From Hymenobacter siberiensis (GTDB taxonomy: Bacteria; Bacteroidota; Bacteroidia; Cytophagales; Hymenobacteraceae): 64,000 bases of DNA. The notes beneath the pieces were generated by a model. That model saw only the letters and a program-made list of their open reading frames with translations, ran no database searches and had not been told where the DNA came from. Position numbers and translations under genes: made by a program. The stretch is from assembly GCF_018967845.1 (NCBI RefSeq), contig NZ_JAHLZZ010000001.1, positions 3,286,001 through 3,350,000 on the forward strand, given 5' to 3'. The number at the start of each line of letters is the position of its first letter. Position 1 is the stretch's first letter. Shown one piece after another: positions 29,715-41,635 of the stretch.

Positions 29715-31409
29715 GTGACCCGCGCTACGCTCCTGCACGTTCTCGACCGCCCCACTTCCCTGGGTCCGGCCGAAGTGCGCGAGCTTGAGCAGCTGGCTCA
29801 GGCATTTCCCTACTGCCAGACGGCCCACCTGCTGCTGGCCAAAGCCGCCCACGACCAGGGCACCATGCTGGCCAGCCAGCGCCTGCGCCGTGCCGCCACC
29901 TACGCCGCCGACCGCAGCCTGCTGCGCCGCCTCATCGAGCTGGTAGAGCCGGAGCCCCTCCCCGCCGTTATTACGGCGCCCGAAGCTGCGGCCGCTATTG
30001 AAGCCCCGGCCCCGGCCCCGGCCGCCGAAGCCGCGCCGGTTATCCTCCCGCAGCCGGTAGCATCAGCCGCCGCCGAAATTGCCGCGCCACCGCTGCCAGC
30101 AGTGGTAATTGAAGCAATTGAGGTAATACCCGAACCAGTAGCAGCACCCGCGCCACCGCCAGCACCCGTGGCAATTGAAGTGACGCCCGAACCGGTAGCA
30201 GCACCCGCACCACCACTGGCAGCCGTTATCCCGGAGGTAATACCCGAACCGGTTGCGACAGCTGCGGAAGCGCAGCCAGCAGTTACAGTTCCAGCCGCTG
30301 TCGATGCTGAATACTCGTTAATACTCGCTGCTCCGCTGCCCGCCGCTCCTGCCATTCCGGTAGCTCCGGCAGCTATCATTGAAGTCCTCCCCGCCGTAGT
30401 TCCATTTATTGAGCCGGAACCGGTGCCAGTGCCAGTGGTTCCGGAAGTGCCGGTGGTGGCGTTGCCAGCAATACCCGAAAGCCCTTCGCTAGTGGCTAAG
30501 CCGGAAGCAGTAATACCGTTGATGGAGGTGATTCCGGTGGAGCCAGCCTTGGTGGATTTACCTCTATTGGTCGACCTGGAAGAAGCTACCATCATGGTAA
30601 CCACCTTGGCCGAAACAGTAGAAACGCCCGCCGCGCTGCCCACCGAAGCACTCAAATTAGCTGAAGCAGCCGACGAGCTGCCGGCCCAGGCCCCCGCCAT
30701 TCGGCCACCGGTAGAGGTGGGCGAAGCCCGGTTTGAGTTTGGTTTGGCCGATGCGTCACCGGTCATCGTGCCAACCTATCAGCTACCGGGCCTGGTTGAC
30801 GAATGGGCTGCCTCGGCCGTTACCCGCAGCCTGGTTAGCCCCGCGGCATCGCCCTTGGCGGCACCAGTTCCGACCGCGCCGGTGTTCACCCCGGCCGCCT
30901 TCACCGGCGATGCCATGGTGGGCTATGCTTTCGGGGAAAGCAGCCGCCTGGGACTGTCCATGCAGCTACTCGACTTGCTGATTTCCAAGGCCGAAGCCGC
31001 CGAAACCTCCACCGCTGTGGAAGCGGCCGCCCAGCCGCCGGCCGTGCCGCTTCCGCCCACCGGTACCTTCTTCGAGCCCGACCCGCTGCTGCTCGACCAC
31101 TGGGCCACGCACTGCCCGGTACCGCCCGAGCTGCCCAATAAGGCTGACCTCATCAACAACTTCCTCAAGCGCCAGCCGCGCCTCACGCGGCCCGGCATGC
31201 TACCGCCCGCGCCCGGCGGCCAGCCCGACCTGAGCGTGCGCAGCACCCGCGCCGAACCCGACCTGGTTTCCGAAAATCTGGCCCGCATCTTCGTGCGGCA
31301 GGGCAAAACGGCCCGGGCCATTGAGATTTATGAAAAGCTCATGGTGAAGCAGCCGGAAAAAATGGCGTACTTTGCAGCCCAGATTCAATCATTGCAACCT
31401 TCAGCGTAA
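29715..31409 (+). CDS. TPR-like protein with ~350-residue Pro/Ala/Val-rich middle
   Basis: 564 residues. The first ~80 are helical (VRELEQLAQAFPYCQTAHLL), the last ~60 carry a single TPR-like unit (ARIFVRQGKTARAIEIYEKL). The middle is low complexity made of varied PAPAPAAEA, VIPEVIPEPVA and PVAAPAPPLA units. No signal peptide, so cytoplasmic or peripheral. The family is recurrent between lptE and secG in Bacteroidota; its role is unknown. GTG start. The low-complexity part is imperfect and codon-varied, so it is not a recent DNA-level expansion. Confidence 0.7.
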   Translation: MTRATLLHVLDRPTSLGPAEVRELEQLAQAFPYCQTAHLLLAKAAHDQGTMLASQRLRRAATYAADRSLLRRLIELVEPEPLPAVITAPEAAAAIEAPAPAPAAEAAPVILPQPVASAAAEIAAPPLPAVVIEAIEVIPEPVAAPAPPPAPVAIEVTPEPVAAPAPPLAAVIPEVIPEPVATAAEAQPAVTVPAAVDAEYSLILAAPLPAAPAIPVAPAAIIEVLPAVVPFIEPEPVPVPVVPEVPVVALPAIPESPSLVAKPEAVIPLMEVIPVEPALVDLPLLVDLEEATIMVTTLAETVETPAALPTEALKLAEAADELPAQAPAIRPPVEVGEARFEFGLADASPVIVPTYQLPGLVDEWAASAVTRSLVSPAASPLAAPVPTAPVFTPAAFTGDAMVGYAFGESSRLGLSMQLLDLLISKAEAAETSTAVEAAAQPPAVPLPPTGTFFEPDPLLLDHWATHCPVPPELPNKADLINNFLKRQPRLTRPGMLPPAPGGQPDLSVRSTRAEPDLVSENLARIFVRQGKTARAIEIYEKLMVKQPEKMAYFAAQIQSLQPSA

Positions 31410-31436
31410 TTTGCTTTTTCAGCTTTTTTACCCCTC

Positions 31437-31871
31437 ATGTACACTGCTCTAATCATCCTCATTCTCCTGGTGTGTTTCCTGCTGGCCCTCGTGGTACTGG
31501 CCCAAAACCCCAAAGGGGGTGGAATTTCCAGCCAGTTTAGCGCCGGCGGCGCGGCCAGCATGATGGGCGTGAAACGCACCGGCGACCTGCTCGAAAAACT
31601 CACCTGGGGCTTCGCCATTGGTCTGGTAGTGCTGTCGCTCGGCTCACATATGCTTACCTCCACCGGCGGTGGCACGGTGCGCAGCGTGAACCAGCAGCGC
31701 GCCCTCGAAACCAAGCTGCCGGCTCCTACGGCTCCTACGGCTCCTACGGCTCCTACGGCCCCCGCTGCCCCCGACGCTACCGCGCCGGCTACTACCCCCG
31801 ACGCAACTGCACCGGCTACTGCTCCCGCTGGCACTACCACGCCAGCGCCGGCCAACACGCCTGCTCCGTAG
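31437..31871 (+). CDS. secG: Protein translocase subunit SecG with Ala/Pro/Thr tail
   Basis: 144 residues. The first 75 are SecG: two helices (YTALIILILLVCFLLALVVL and LTWGFAIGLVVLSLGSHML) around the loop NPKGGGISSQFSAGGAASMMG. The other ~55 residues are an APT/APAT-rich tail absent from short SecG proteins. SecG assists SecYE during export. The tail contains four copies of a 9-bp unit, so its length can vary without shifting frame. A terminator follows. Confidence 0.92.
   Translation: MYTALIILILLVCFLLALVVLAQNPKGGGISSQFSAGGAASMMGVKRTGDLLEKLTWGFAIGLVVLSLGSHMLTSTGGGTVRSVNQQRALETKLPAPTAPTAPTAPTAPAAPDATAPATTPDATAPATAPAGTTTPAPANTPAP
31721..31759 (+). repeat. 9-bp tandem repeat inside secG
   Basis: Four consecutive GGCTCCTAC units (coding Ala-Pro-Thr) with identical codons. 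In-frame slippage would lengthen or shorten the SecG tail by three residues. Confidence 0.8.
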
Positions 31872-31895
31872 TCGCGGCTCCCGTTCTGAACCTGC

Positions 31896-31936
31896 AAAAG
31901 CCGGTGCTTCTCTAGCGAGAGGCACCGGCTTTTTTG
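31896..31936 (+). terminator. Terminator after secG
   Basis: Stem of about 13 bp (AAAAGCCGGTGC with GCACCGGCTTTT) around a short loop, followed by a T-run. Confidence 0.8.
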
Positions 31937-32129
31937 TTGCGCGCAACACTGGGCCGATGCGGTCGTATTGCACGGCGGAACCAGCCATTGGCACCGGCGC
32001 ATCCGCCACTTCTGCCACATTTCGTTGATAAAATCTGCCCATTTTGTCAGGTTTGTGGCGCTGGCACGGGAAATGAGACAATACCAGACACCTAGTATTT
32101 CAACTTAATTCAACCCAAATACACCCAAA

Positions 32130-32420
32130 ATGGCACTTAGCATGAAACCGCTGGCCGACCGCGTAATTGTTCGCGCCGCCGCCGCCGAGGAGAAAACCAA
32201 ATCCGGCATCATCATCCCCGATACGGCCAAGGAGAAGCCCCAGCGTGGCGAAGTAGTGGCCGTGGGCGAAGGCAAAACCGCTGACAGCGGCACCATCATC
32301 AAGCCCCAGGTGAATGTGGGCGACCAGGTGCTGTACGGTAAGTACGCCGGCACCGAAATCACCGTTGACGGTGAGGACCTGCTCATCATGCGCGAGTCGG
32401 ACATTTTCGCTGTGCTTTAG
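32130..32420 (+). CDS. groS: Co-chaperonin GroES
   Basis: 96 residues, normal length. [11 protein letters not shown], mobile-loop [30 protein letters not shown] and ending DIFAVL. Caps the GroEL barrel during ATP-driven folding in the cytoplasm. No CIRCE-type operator was seen upstream. GroEL follows 51 bp later, with a short AT-rich direct repeat (CATAATTCATAACT) in the gap. Confidence 0.96.
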   Translation: MALSMKPLADRVIVRAAAAEEKTKSGIIIPDTAKEKPQRGEVVAVGEGKTADSGTIIKPQVNVGDQVLYGKYAGTEITVDGEDLLIMRESDIFAVL

Positions 32421-32453
32421 GCCCGCCGAAAATTTATAACTCATAATTCATAA

Positions 32454-34118
<1,665 letters not shown>

Positions 34119-34161
34119 TTTTGCATTAGCTCCCAGCTTTTAGCCCTTAGCTATTAGCCTG

Positions 34162-34196
34162 AAAAGTCCCGCTGGCAGTGCCGGCGGGACTTTTTT
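34162..34196 (+). terminator. Terminator after groL
   Basis: 15-bp stem (AAAAGTCCCGC... with one G-U pair) at 34162-34176 and 34180-34194, then T-run. Confidence 0.85.
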
Positions 34197-34363
34197 ATGT
34201 AATACTTATCTAACCTCACGGCTTACCCGCTAGCCGTGAGTCTATGACTCACAACGCAAGGGCCACCAGGTATAGGCGCATAATGCTGGCGGTTGCCAAA
34301 CCAACGGCGAGTTGCAAACTCGCCTTACCCAAGGCCAGCAGTTACGTGCTTCGCGCTAAACTG

Positions 34364-34408
34364 CGGCCAGCGGCCAGCGGCCAGCGGCCAGCGGCCAGCG
34401 GCCAGCGG
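34364..34408. repeat. 7-bp tandem repeat, six copies
   Basis: Six perfect CGGCCAG units plus a partial seventh in the non-coding gap between groL and the transporter gene. A 7-bp unit cannot be coding-neutral, in keeping with its intergenic place. Confidence 0.9.
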
Positions 34409-34418
34409 AACACTACGC

Positions 34419-34456
34419 GAAAAAGCCTCCGATGCAGCAGCATCGGAGGCTTTTTC
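34419..34456 (-). terminator. Terminator of the POT transporter gene
   Basis: Arms GAAAAAGCCTCCGATGC and its complement form a 17-bp perfect stem 22 bp beyond the stop codon of the minus-strand gene. Confidence 0.8.
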
Positions 34457-34478
34457 AGGAGCTAAAAAAGACGCTGCC

Positions 34479-36047
34479 TTACGCCTGCACGACGGGCGCG
34501 GGGTAGTTGCGGGCGTCCATCATCTTGGCTAGCTTGCCGCTTATAAGGAACAGGATGATGGCGGCGGCAGCGGCCGAAACCACGAACACCATGAAGAAAT
34601 CGTAGAGGCTGGTGATGTGGTAGCCCAGAATTTGCGGAGCGGGGGCCGTCGATTTGGGGTCGGGGTAGAGGCTGCTCATGTAGCCGGCCAGGTAGTTGGC
34701 GGCGGCGTTGGCGAGGAACCACACGGCCATCAGCAGGGAGGCAAATTTGGCGGGGGCCAGCTTGTTTACCAGCGACAGGCCGATGGGCGACAGGCAGAGC
34801 TCACCCACGGAGTGCAGGAAATAGAGCGCCACCAGGAAGAACATGCTCACCTTCACACCGGGCTGCAGGTCGTGCACACCGAAGCACATCACGAGGTAGC
34901 CGGCGGCCAGGAAGGCCAGGCCAATGGCCATTTTGAGGGGGGACGGCGGCTCGGCGCCGCGACGGCCCAGGGCCGTCCAGACCATGGCCATGAGTGGCGC
35001 GCCCACCACCACGAAGATGGCGTTGAGGTTCTGGAAGATACTGGCTGGCAGCGTGAAGCCAAAGATGGTGCGGTTCATCTGCTCATCGGCGAAGAAGGTG
35101 AGCGAGGCCGGGGCCTGCTCGAAGGCCGCCCAAAAGAACACCACGAAGAATGACACAATGAAAATCACCATAATGCCCTTGATATCGGCACCACTGAGGG
35201 ATTTATCGCTGAAAATCATAAAGGCAATGCCGACGACTGCAATGCCCAGCAGTGGGGCAATGACGGATAGCTTATTGGAGTCGAGCCACAGAATGCCCAG
35301 AATCAGGGCCAGCAAAACGGGCAGTAGGGCATACACGCCCATGATGCCGCCCGAGGCTACGGGCGTGGTACCCACCTGTTCGCCGGTGGGCGTATGCAGG
35401 TACTTGCCTTTGCCCCAGTTGAATACACCCGTGCCCAGCAGCATGGCAATACCGCAGGCAAGGAACGCCCAACGGAAGGCCTCGGGATGGCCCTCTTTGT
35501 CGCCTATAAGGCTGGTAATGGTATTGCCCAGAAACGAACCCAGGTTGATGCCCATGTAGAAAATGGTATAAGCAGCATCTTTGCGTTTGTCGGTGGGCGA
35601 ATACAGCGAGCCTACCATGCTCGAAATATTAGGCTTGAAGAAACCGTTACCCACAATCATCACGCCCAAGCCCAGGTAAAGGAGCCAGTGGCTCAGGACA
35701 TGGGTGCTTTGCGGCCCATAGTCGGAAGCGGCAGCAAATAGCGTAAACTGCCCCAGTGCCATCATCAGGCCACCCGTGAGGATAGAGCGCCGGTTGCCCC
35801 AGTACCGGTCGGCAATGAAGCCGCCGATGAGCGGCGTGAGATATACCAGGCTGGTGTAGCCGCCGTAGAACTTCGACGCGAAGGCCTTGTCCATCATCAT
35901 GGCCTTGGTGAGGAACAGCACCAGCACAGCACGCATGCCGTAGTAGCTGAACCGCTCCCACATTTCGGTGGCGAAGAGCAGGTACAGGCCGCGCGGGTGG
36001 CTCGTGGATTCCGCAGATTGCTCTAGAGGAGCAGGAATGGTTTGCAT
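34479..36047 (-). CDS. POT-family proton-dependent peptide transporter
   Basis: 522-residue inner-membrane transporter with about 12-14 helices. The POT signature is complete: EMWERFSYYGMRAVLVLFL (ExxERFxYY), GGFIADRYWGNRRSI, GNGFFKPNISSMVG and the PTR2 motif FYMGINLGSFLG. It imports di- and tripeptides with protons. Transcribed alone, convergent with groL. A weak -7 match (TAGATTTA, minus strand 36128-36135) lies upstream. Confidence 0.93.
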   Translation of the reverse strand: MQTIPAPLEQSAESTSHPRGLYLLFATEMWERFSYYGMRAVLVLFLTKAMMMDKAFASKFYGGYTSLVYLTPLIGGFIADRYWGNRRSILTGGLMMALGQFTLFAAASDYGPQSTHVLSHWLLYLGLGVMIVGNGFFKPNISSMVGSLYSPTDKRKDAAYTIFYMGINLGSFLGNTITSLIGDKEGHPEAFRWAFLACGIAMLLGTGVFNWGKGKYLHTPTGEQVGTTPVASGGIMGVYALLPVLLALILGILWLDSNKLSVIAPLLGIAVVGIAFMIFSDKSLSGADIKGIMVIFIVSFFVVFFWAAFEQAPASLTFFADEQMNRTIFGFTLPASIFQNLNAIFVVVGAPLMAMVWTALGRRGAEPPSPLKMAIGLAFLAAGYLVMCFGVHDLQPGVKVSMFFLVALYFLHSVGELCLSPIGLSLVNKLAPAKFASLLMAVWFLANAAANYLAGYMSSLYPDPKSTAPAPQILGYHITSLYDFFMVFVVSAAAAAIILFLISGKLAKMMDARNYPAPVVQA

Positions 36048-36150
36048 TGAAAGAAACTAGGGGTGAGAAATAAGAGGAAAGCAGTTGAAAAGCGGCCCGC
36101 TGCGCAAGCGCTGCAATACGGGCACGGTAAATCTAGGAAAGTTTCGGCAT

Positions 36151-36229
36151 GTAGCGCGGACTTTTAGTCCGCGGCCCGCACCAGCCATGGGCATATTAGG
36201 GCGGGTCGCGGACTAAAAGTCCGCGCTAC
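36151..36229. repeat. 23-bp inverted repeat overlapping the AraC stop codon
   Basis: Arms 36151-36173 and 36207-36229 (GTAGCGCGGACTTTTAGTCCGCG and complement) are exact. Each arm is itself nearly palindromic. On the minus strand the TAG of the distal arm is the stop codon of the regulator gene. Confidence 0.88.
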
Positions 36230-37122
36230 GGCTTCCCAGCCGAATCACTCCGGTACGCCTTGGCGCGATAAGCCCCCGGCGAGAGCCCGGTTTGCTTGCG
36301 GAAGAACCGCGTGAAATAGCCAGGGTCCACAAATTGCAGCTCGTAGGCAATTTCGGCCACCGAGAGCGAGGTATATAATAGGTAATTGTGCGCCCGCCGG
36401 ATGGTGTGGGCCTGCACAATCTGCTGGGCCGTTTTGCCCTTCACGGCCTGACAGATGCGGTTGAGGTGCACCGGCGTAATTTTCAACTCCTGGGCAAAGT
36501 CAGATATTTTCTTCTCGAAGGGGGCCGTGCGCTCAATGGCTTTCTGGAACTCGCGGAAGTAGTGCAGGGCGCGGTTGGGGCTTTCTTCCTGGCCCCGGCG
36601 GTGGTGCAGCAGCCGGAATATTTTCACGAACAACAGCTTGAAATAGCCATTCAACGCGAGCTGCTTGCCGGGCAGCTCCGAATTGATTTCCTCGTGAATC
36701 TGCTGCTCCAGGGCCGATAAATCGGCGAAGCTGACTTCGGAGTTGAATTCGGATAGAATATGTAGCGCGTTGATTTCGACCAGTACGCCGGGCGTGGCTT
36801 GCAAAATGGTATCGAGCAGCGCTTCTGATAAGGTGAGGGTGCGGCCCTTCACCTGCGGGCTGAAGGTGAAGCCGTGCACGGTATTGGCCGGAATGATGAC
36901 CAGGCAGGGCGTGCGCAGCTCCACCAGCTCGGTGGCCTCGAAGGCGGCGCGGCCGGCTTCGAGAAAAAACAGCTGAAACAGGTTTTCGTGCAGGTGCGGC
37001 TTCAGGCCCCAGTCGGTGAAGCGCTGACGGGGCACGATGAGCTGGCTTTGCAGGTAGTCGTGCGAAATCCGGGCCTTATGGTCGCCGTAGATTCCGTTGT
37101 AGCGAGCAATTTCGATGGCCAT
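36226..37122 (-). CDS. AraC-family transcriptional regulator
   Basis: 298 residues. N-terminal cupin sensor (KPHLHENLFQLFFLEAGRAA, then IIPANTVHGFTFSP) and C-terminal double HTH (FAQELKITPVHLNRICQAVK; LSVAEIAYELQFVDPGYFTR FFRKQTGLSPGAYR, split here). Ligand unknown. It diverges from pckA with 231 bp between starts, so it may control that gene. ATG 37122 chosen; a -7-like TATCTTTA at 37158-37165 lies inside the longer alternative frame. Confidence 0.88.
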   Translation of the reverse strand: MAIEIARYNGIYGDHKARISHDYLQSQLIVPRQRFTDWGLKPHLHENLFQLFFLEAGRAAFEATELVELRTPCLVIIPANTVHGFTFSPQVKGRTLTLSEALLDTILQATPGVLVEINALHILSEFNSEVSFADLSALEQQIHEEINSELPGKQLALNGYFKLLFVKIFRLLHHRRGQEESPNRALHYFREFQKAIERTAPFEKKISDFAQELKITPVHLNRICQAVKGKTAQQIVQAHTIRRAHNYLLYTSLSVAEIAYELQFVDPGYFTRFFRKQTGLSPGAYRAKAYRSDSAGKP

Positions 37123-37157
37123 GGACAAAGATGCGAAAGACTGGGACAAAGCAAACC

Positions 37158-37165
37158 TAAAGATA
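37158..37165 (-). promoter_or_regulatory. Possible -7 box of the AraC-type regulator
   Basis: Minus strand TATCTTTA, one mismatch to TAnnTTTG, 36 bp before ATG 37122. Confidence 0.35.
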
Positions 37166-37303
37166 AGCGTGCGTTGCATTACTCCCACCCTTGTGCGGCC
37201 CTGAGCCGTATACTTTCACCAGCGGAACAATTTGGGCCTGATGCAGTTTGATTTGTCCCATTAAAGAAAGGGTTTGTTTCACTGCTCCCAAGCGGCGATA
37301 TTC

Positions 37304-37311
37304 TACCTTTG
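37304..37311 (+). promoter_or_regulatory. -7 promoter box for pckA
   Basis: TACCTTTG, perfect match, 43 bp before ATG 37354. It rules out the earlier in-frame start at 37309, which overlaps it. Confidence 0.6.
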
Positions 37312-37353
37312 TACCAGAAGTCAAGAGAATTCCCACCCAACACTTTCATAGCC

Positions 37354-38979
37354 ATGCAAGAAGCCTCCACCCTTGCCGCCGACACCCGCAATCGTTTGCA
37401 GGCCCTCGGCTTCGAAAAAACCGCCACCGTTCACCTCAATCCCACGCCGGCCGAGCTCATTGAGTACGCCCTGCGCAACGGCGAAGGCCACCTCACCGAC
37501 ACCGGCGCGCTGATGGCCGACACCGGCAAGTTTACCGGCCGCTCGCCCAAAGACCGGTTTGTGGTGAAGGATGCCAACACCGAAAACAGCGTGTGGTGGG
37601 GCGATATCAACATCCCTTTCGATACCGATAAGTTCGACCAGCTGCACCAGAAAATGGTGGCTTACCTGGCCGATAAGGAGTTATACGTGCGCGAAGCCTA
37701 CGCCGGGGCCAACCCCAACTACCAGCTCAAGCTGCGCATCGTGAACGAGCAGGCTTGGCACAACCTGTTCTGCTACAATATGTTTCTGCGCCCCGAAGAA
37801 GGTGCGGATACGTCCTGGACGCCCGATTTCAGCATCATCTGTGCCCCCGGCTTTGAGGCCGACCCGGCCGTGGACGGCACCCGCCAGCCCAACTTCGCCA
37901 TCATCAACTTCACCAAGAAGATGATTCTGATTGGCGGCACGGGCTACGCCGGCGAGATGAAAAAAGGCATTTTTGGGGTGCTGAACTACCTGCTGCCCCA
38001 CGAGCACGAAACGCTGAGCATGCACTGCTCGGCCAACGTGGGCAAAAAGGGCGACACCGCCATTTTCTTCGGCCTCTCCGGCACCGGCAAAACCACCCTT
38101 TCGGCCGACCCCAACCGCGGCCTCATCGGCGACGACGAGCACGGCTGGACGCCCGATGCCGGCATCTTCAACTTTGAAGGCGGCTGCTACGCCAAGGTGA
38201 TTGACCTGAGCAAGGAGAAAGAGCCCGAGATTTTCGATGCCATCCGCTTCGGCTCCATCGTGGAGAACACGCGCTTCATCCCCGGCACGCACACGGTGGA
38301 CTATGCCAACAAGTCGGTGACCGAAAACACGCGCACCGCCTACCCCATCAACTTCATCCCCAACGCCATTGAGCCCGGCGTAGCCGATGCGCCGAAGAAC
38401 ATTTTCTTCCTCACGGCCGATGCCTTTGGCGTAATTCCGCCCATCAGCAAGCTCGACAAGAGCCACGCCATGTACTTGTTCATGTCGGGCTACACGGCCA
38501 AGGTGGCCGGCACTGAAATGGGCGTTACCGAACCGCAGACGACGTTTTCGGCCTGTTTCGGCGCGGTATTTCTGCCGTTGCATCCCGCCAAATACGCCGA
38601 GATGCTGGGCAAAAAGATGGACGAGAACCCCGATATCAATGTGTGGCTCATCAACACGGGCTGGACGGGCGGTAGCTACGGCACCGGCCACCGCATGAAA
38701 CTGCACTATACCCGCGCCATGATTACGGCGGCTCTCAACGGCCAGCTCGACGAGGTGAAATTCACCAAGCACCCTGTGTTTGGCATGATGGTGCCCGGCG
38801 CGGTGCCCGGCGTGCCCACCGAAATTCTGGACCCGCGCAACACCTGGGCCGACAAAGAGGCCTATGACAAAACGGCTTCGGACCTGGCCGAGAAGTTCGT
38901 GGTGAACTTTAAGAAATACGCCGAATTTGCCAACGAGGAAATTCTGGCCGGTGCGCCGCGCGTGGCGGTAGAAGCGTAA
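37354..38979 (+). CDS. pckA: Phosphoenolpyruvate carboxykinase (ATP)
   Basis: Decarboxylates and phosphorylates oxaloacetate to PEP, the entry step of gluconeogenesis. 541 residues. TGRSPKDRFVV, GTGYAGEMKKGIFGVLNY, kinase-1a loop GLSGTGKTTLSADPNR, kinase-2 IGDDEHGW, IFNFEGGCYAK and NTGWTGGSYGTGHRM are all in place. Diverges from an AraC-type regulator and is followed by a terminator. Confidence 0.97.
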   Translation: MQEASTLAADTRNRLQALGFEKTATVHLNPTPAELIEYALRNGEGHLTDTGALMADTGKFTGRSPKDRFVVKDANTENSVWWGDINIPFDTDKFDQLHQKMVAYLADKELYVREAYAGANPNYQLKLRIVNEQAWHNLFCYNMFLRPEEGADTSWTPDFSIICAPGFEADPAVDGTRQPNFAIINFTKKMILIGGTGYAGEMKKGIFGVLNYLLPHEHETLSMHCSANVGKKGDTAIFFGLSGTGKTTLSADPNRGLIGDDEHGWTPDAGIFNFEGGCYAKVIDLSKEKEPEIFDAIRFGSIVENTRFIPGTHTVDYANKSVTENTRTAYPINFIPNAIEPGVADAPKNIFFLTADAFGVIPPISKLDKSHAMYLFMSGYTAKVAGTEMGVTEPQTTFSACFGAVFLPLHPAKYAEMLGKKMDENPDINVWLINTGWTGGSYGTGHRMKLHYTRAMITAALNGQLDEVKFTKHPVFGMMVPGAVPGVPTEILDPRNTWADKEAYDKTASDLAEKFVVNFKKYAEFANEEILAGAPRVAVEA

Positions 38980-39003
38980 GCTTCAGAGCAGTTCACTCAC
39001 CAG

Positions 39004-39036
39004 AAAGCCCCGTCGGTTGCAGCCGACGGGGCTTTT
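39004..39036 (+). terminator. Terminator after pckA
   Basis: Perfect 13-bp arms 39004-39016 and 39023-39035 (AAAGCCCCGTCGG and complement). Confidence 0.85.
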
Positions 39037-39131
39037 GCGTTGTACTTGAATCCTCTTATTCTGCCGCCAACCCGGAGCCGTAGCGGCCCGAATGCAACTG
39101 CCAATACACTTCGACTCCGTTCTTTGCCCCT

Positions 39132-39830
39132 ATGCATACCTTTTTCGCCCCCGACCTTGCCGGCCCCACCTACACACTCCCCGAAGACGAAAGCAAGCAC
39201 GCCATCCGCGTGCTGCGCCTGGGCATCGGCGACGAAGTGGAACTACTCGACGGCCGGGGCGGCCTCTATAAGGCGGCCGTGGCCGATGCCAACCCCAAGC
39301 GCTGCCAGTTGCGCATCACGCACCACGAAGCGGTAGCGCCCCGCCCCTACTTCACCCACGTAGCCGTGGCCCCCACCAAAAACCTCGACCGCATGGAGTG
39401 GTTCGTGGAAAAAGCCGTGGAAATTGGCGTGGAGCGCATCAGCTTCCTGCGCTGCGCCCGCTCCGAGCGCCGCGAGCTGAAGCTGGAGCGGCTGGAGAAA
39501 ATCGCCATCAGCGCCCTAAAGCAGTCGGGGCAGGCGTGGCTGCCGCAGCTGGATGAGCTGACCGATTTTGGGGCGTTTGTGGCGGGCGTGACGCCAGAAA
39601 CCACCTTCATCGCGCACCTGGAAGCGGGCGAGCGCATGGCGCTGGCGCAGGTGGTGGGCAACGGGCCGGGCTGCTGCGTACTCATCGGACCGGAGGGCGA
39701 TTTCACGCCGCAGGAAATTGCGCTGGCGTTGGGGCGCGGAATTCGACCGGTGACACTGGGCAACTCGCGGCTGCGGACGGAAACGGCGGCGCTGGCGGCT
39801 GTGTTCACGGCGCAATTGGCAGTGGTGTAG
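39132..39830 (+). CDS. rsmE: 16S rRNA (uracil-1498-N3)-methyltransferase RsmE
   Basis: SPOUT-fold SAM methyltransferase modifying helix 44 of 16S rRNA. 232 residues. N-terminal PUA-like part (HTFFAPDLAG, ESKHAIRVLRLGIGDEVELLDGRG) and C-terminal trefoil knot with LIGPEGDFTPQEIALAL and TLGNSRLRTETAALAA. The stop TAG is the start of an inverted repeat shared with the convergent rtcB. Confidence 0.93.
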   Translation: MHTFFAPDLAGPTYTLPEDESKHAIRVLRLGIGDEVELLDGRGGLYKAAVADANPKRCQLRITHHEAVAPRPYFTHVAVAPTKNLDRMEWFVEKAVEIGVERISFLRCARSERRELKLERLEKIAISALKQSGQAWLPQLDELTDFGAFVAGVTPETTFIAHLEAGERMALAQVVGNGPGCCVLIGPEGDFTPQEIALALGRGIRPVTLGNSRLRTETAALAAVFTAQLAVV

Positions 39831-39901
39831 CTTGCCCCCGCCCGCCTTTGAACGGGACCCGATTAAATCGTTCAACGACGGGCGGGGACAAGCCCCGCAC
39901 C

Positions 39902-39904
<3 letters not shown>
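39828..39904. repeat. Inverted repeat joining the stop codons of rsmE and rtcB
   Basis: The outer TAG (39828-39830) is the rsmE stop and the outer CTA (39902-39904) is the rtcB stop on the other strand. Arms 39831-39853 and 39870-39892 pair at about 19 of 23 positions. The right arm carries the same GTCCCCGCCCGTCGTT core as the repeat at 25667; the left arm lacks about 9 bases next to the TAG. Confidence 0.8.
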
Positions 39905-41335
<1,431 letters not shown>

Positions 41336-41635
41336 TGGTTGGTGGTTGATGTTGGCCAGCTTGTTGGCCGGCGCTGCAAGAACGCAGACTTTCGCACGGC
41401 CAGCGGCCACGGCTGCTCGCGCAGTGTACCCTTAACAATGAGCAGCAGCCTGGCCCTACTGCACCAAAGTTTCGCTACCGACATGGGCCAGTTGCGCCAC
41501 AAGGTAGCGGGCATGATTTACTTTGCAGGTATCCGGAGCCAGCCTCATTGCGAAATTAGTAACGGCCACGGCCGAACTTTCCCACGCCTCGCTTAATTAT
41601 AGCGCTCAATAAGCTGCTCCTGTTTATCCGTCGCT
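41336..41635. other. 300-bp gap with no convincing gene
   Basis: Divergent spacer between rtcB and the DUF4159 gene. Short open frames here lack family features or plausible starts. It presumably holds both promoters; TTACTTTG near 41519 is a one-mismatch -7 candidate for the plus strand. Confidence 0.4.

Noticed and set aside
29900..30766. 288-codon minus-strand Ser/Thr/Gly/Ala-rich frame
   Set aside because: Shadow of the Pro/Ala-rich coding repeats in the plus-strand gene.
31872..32129. CIRCE operator before groES
   Set aside because: No TTAGCACTC-N9-GAGTGCTAA or close variant was found.
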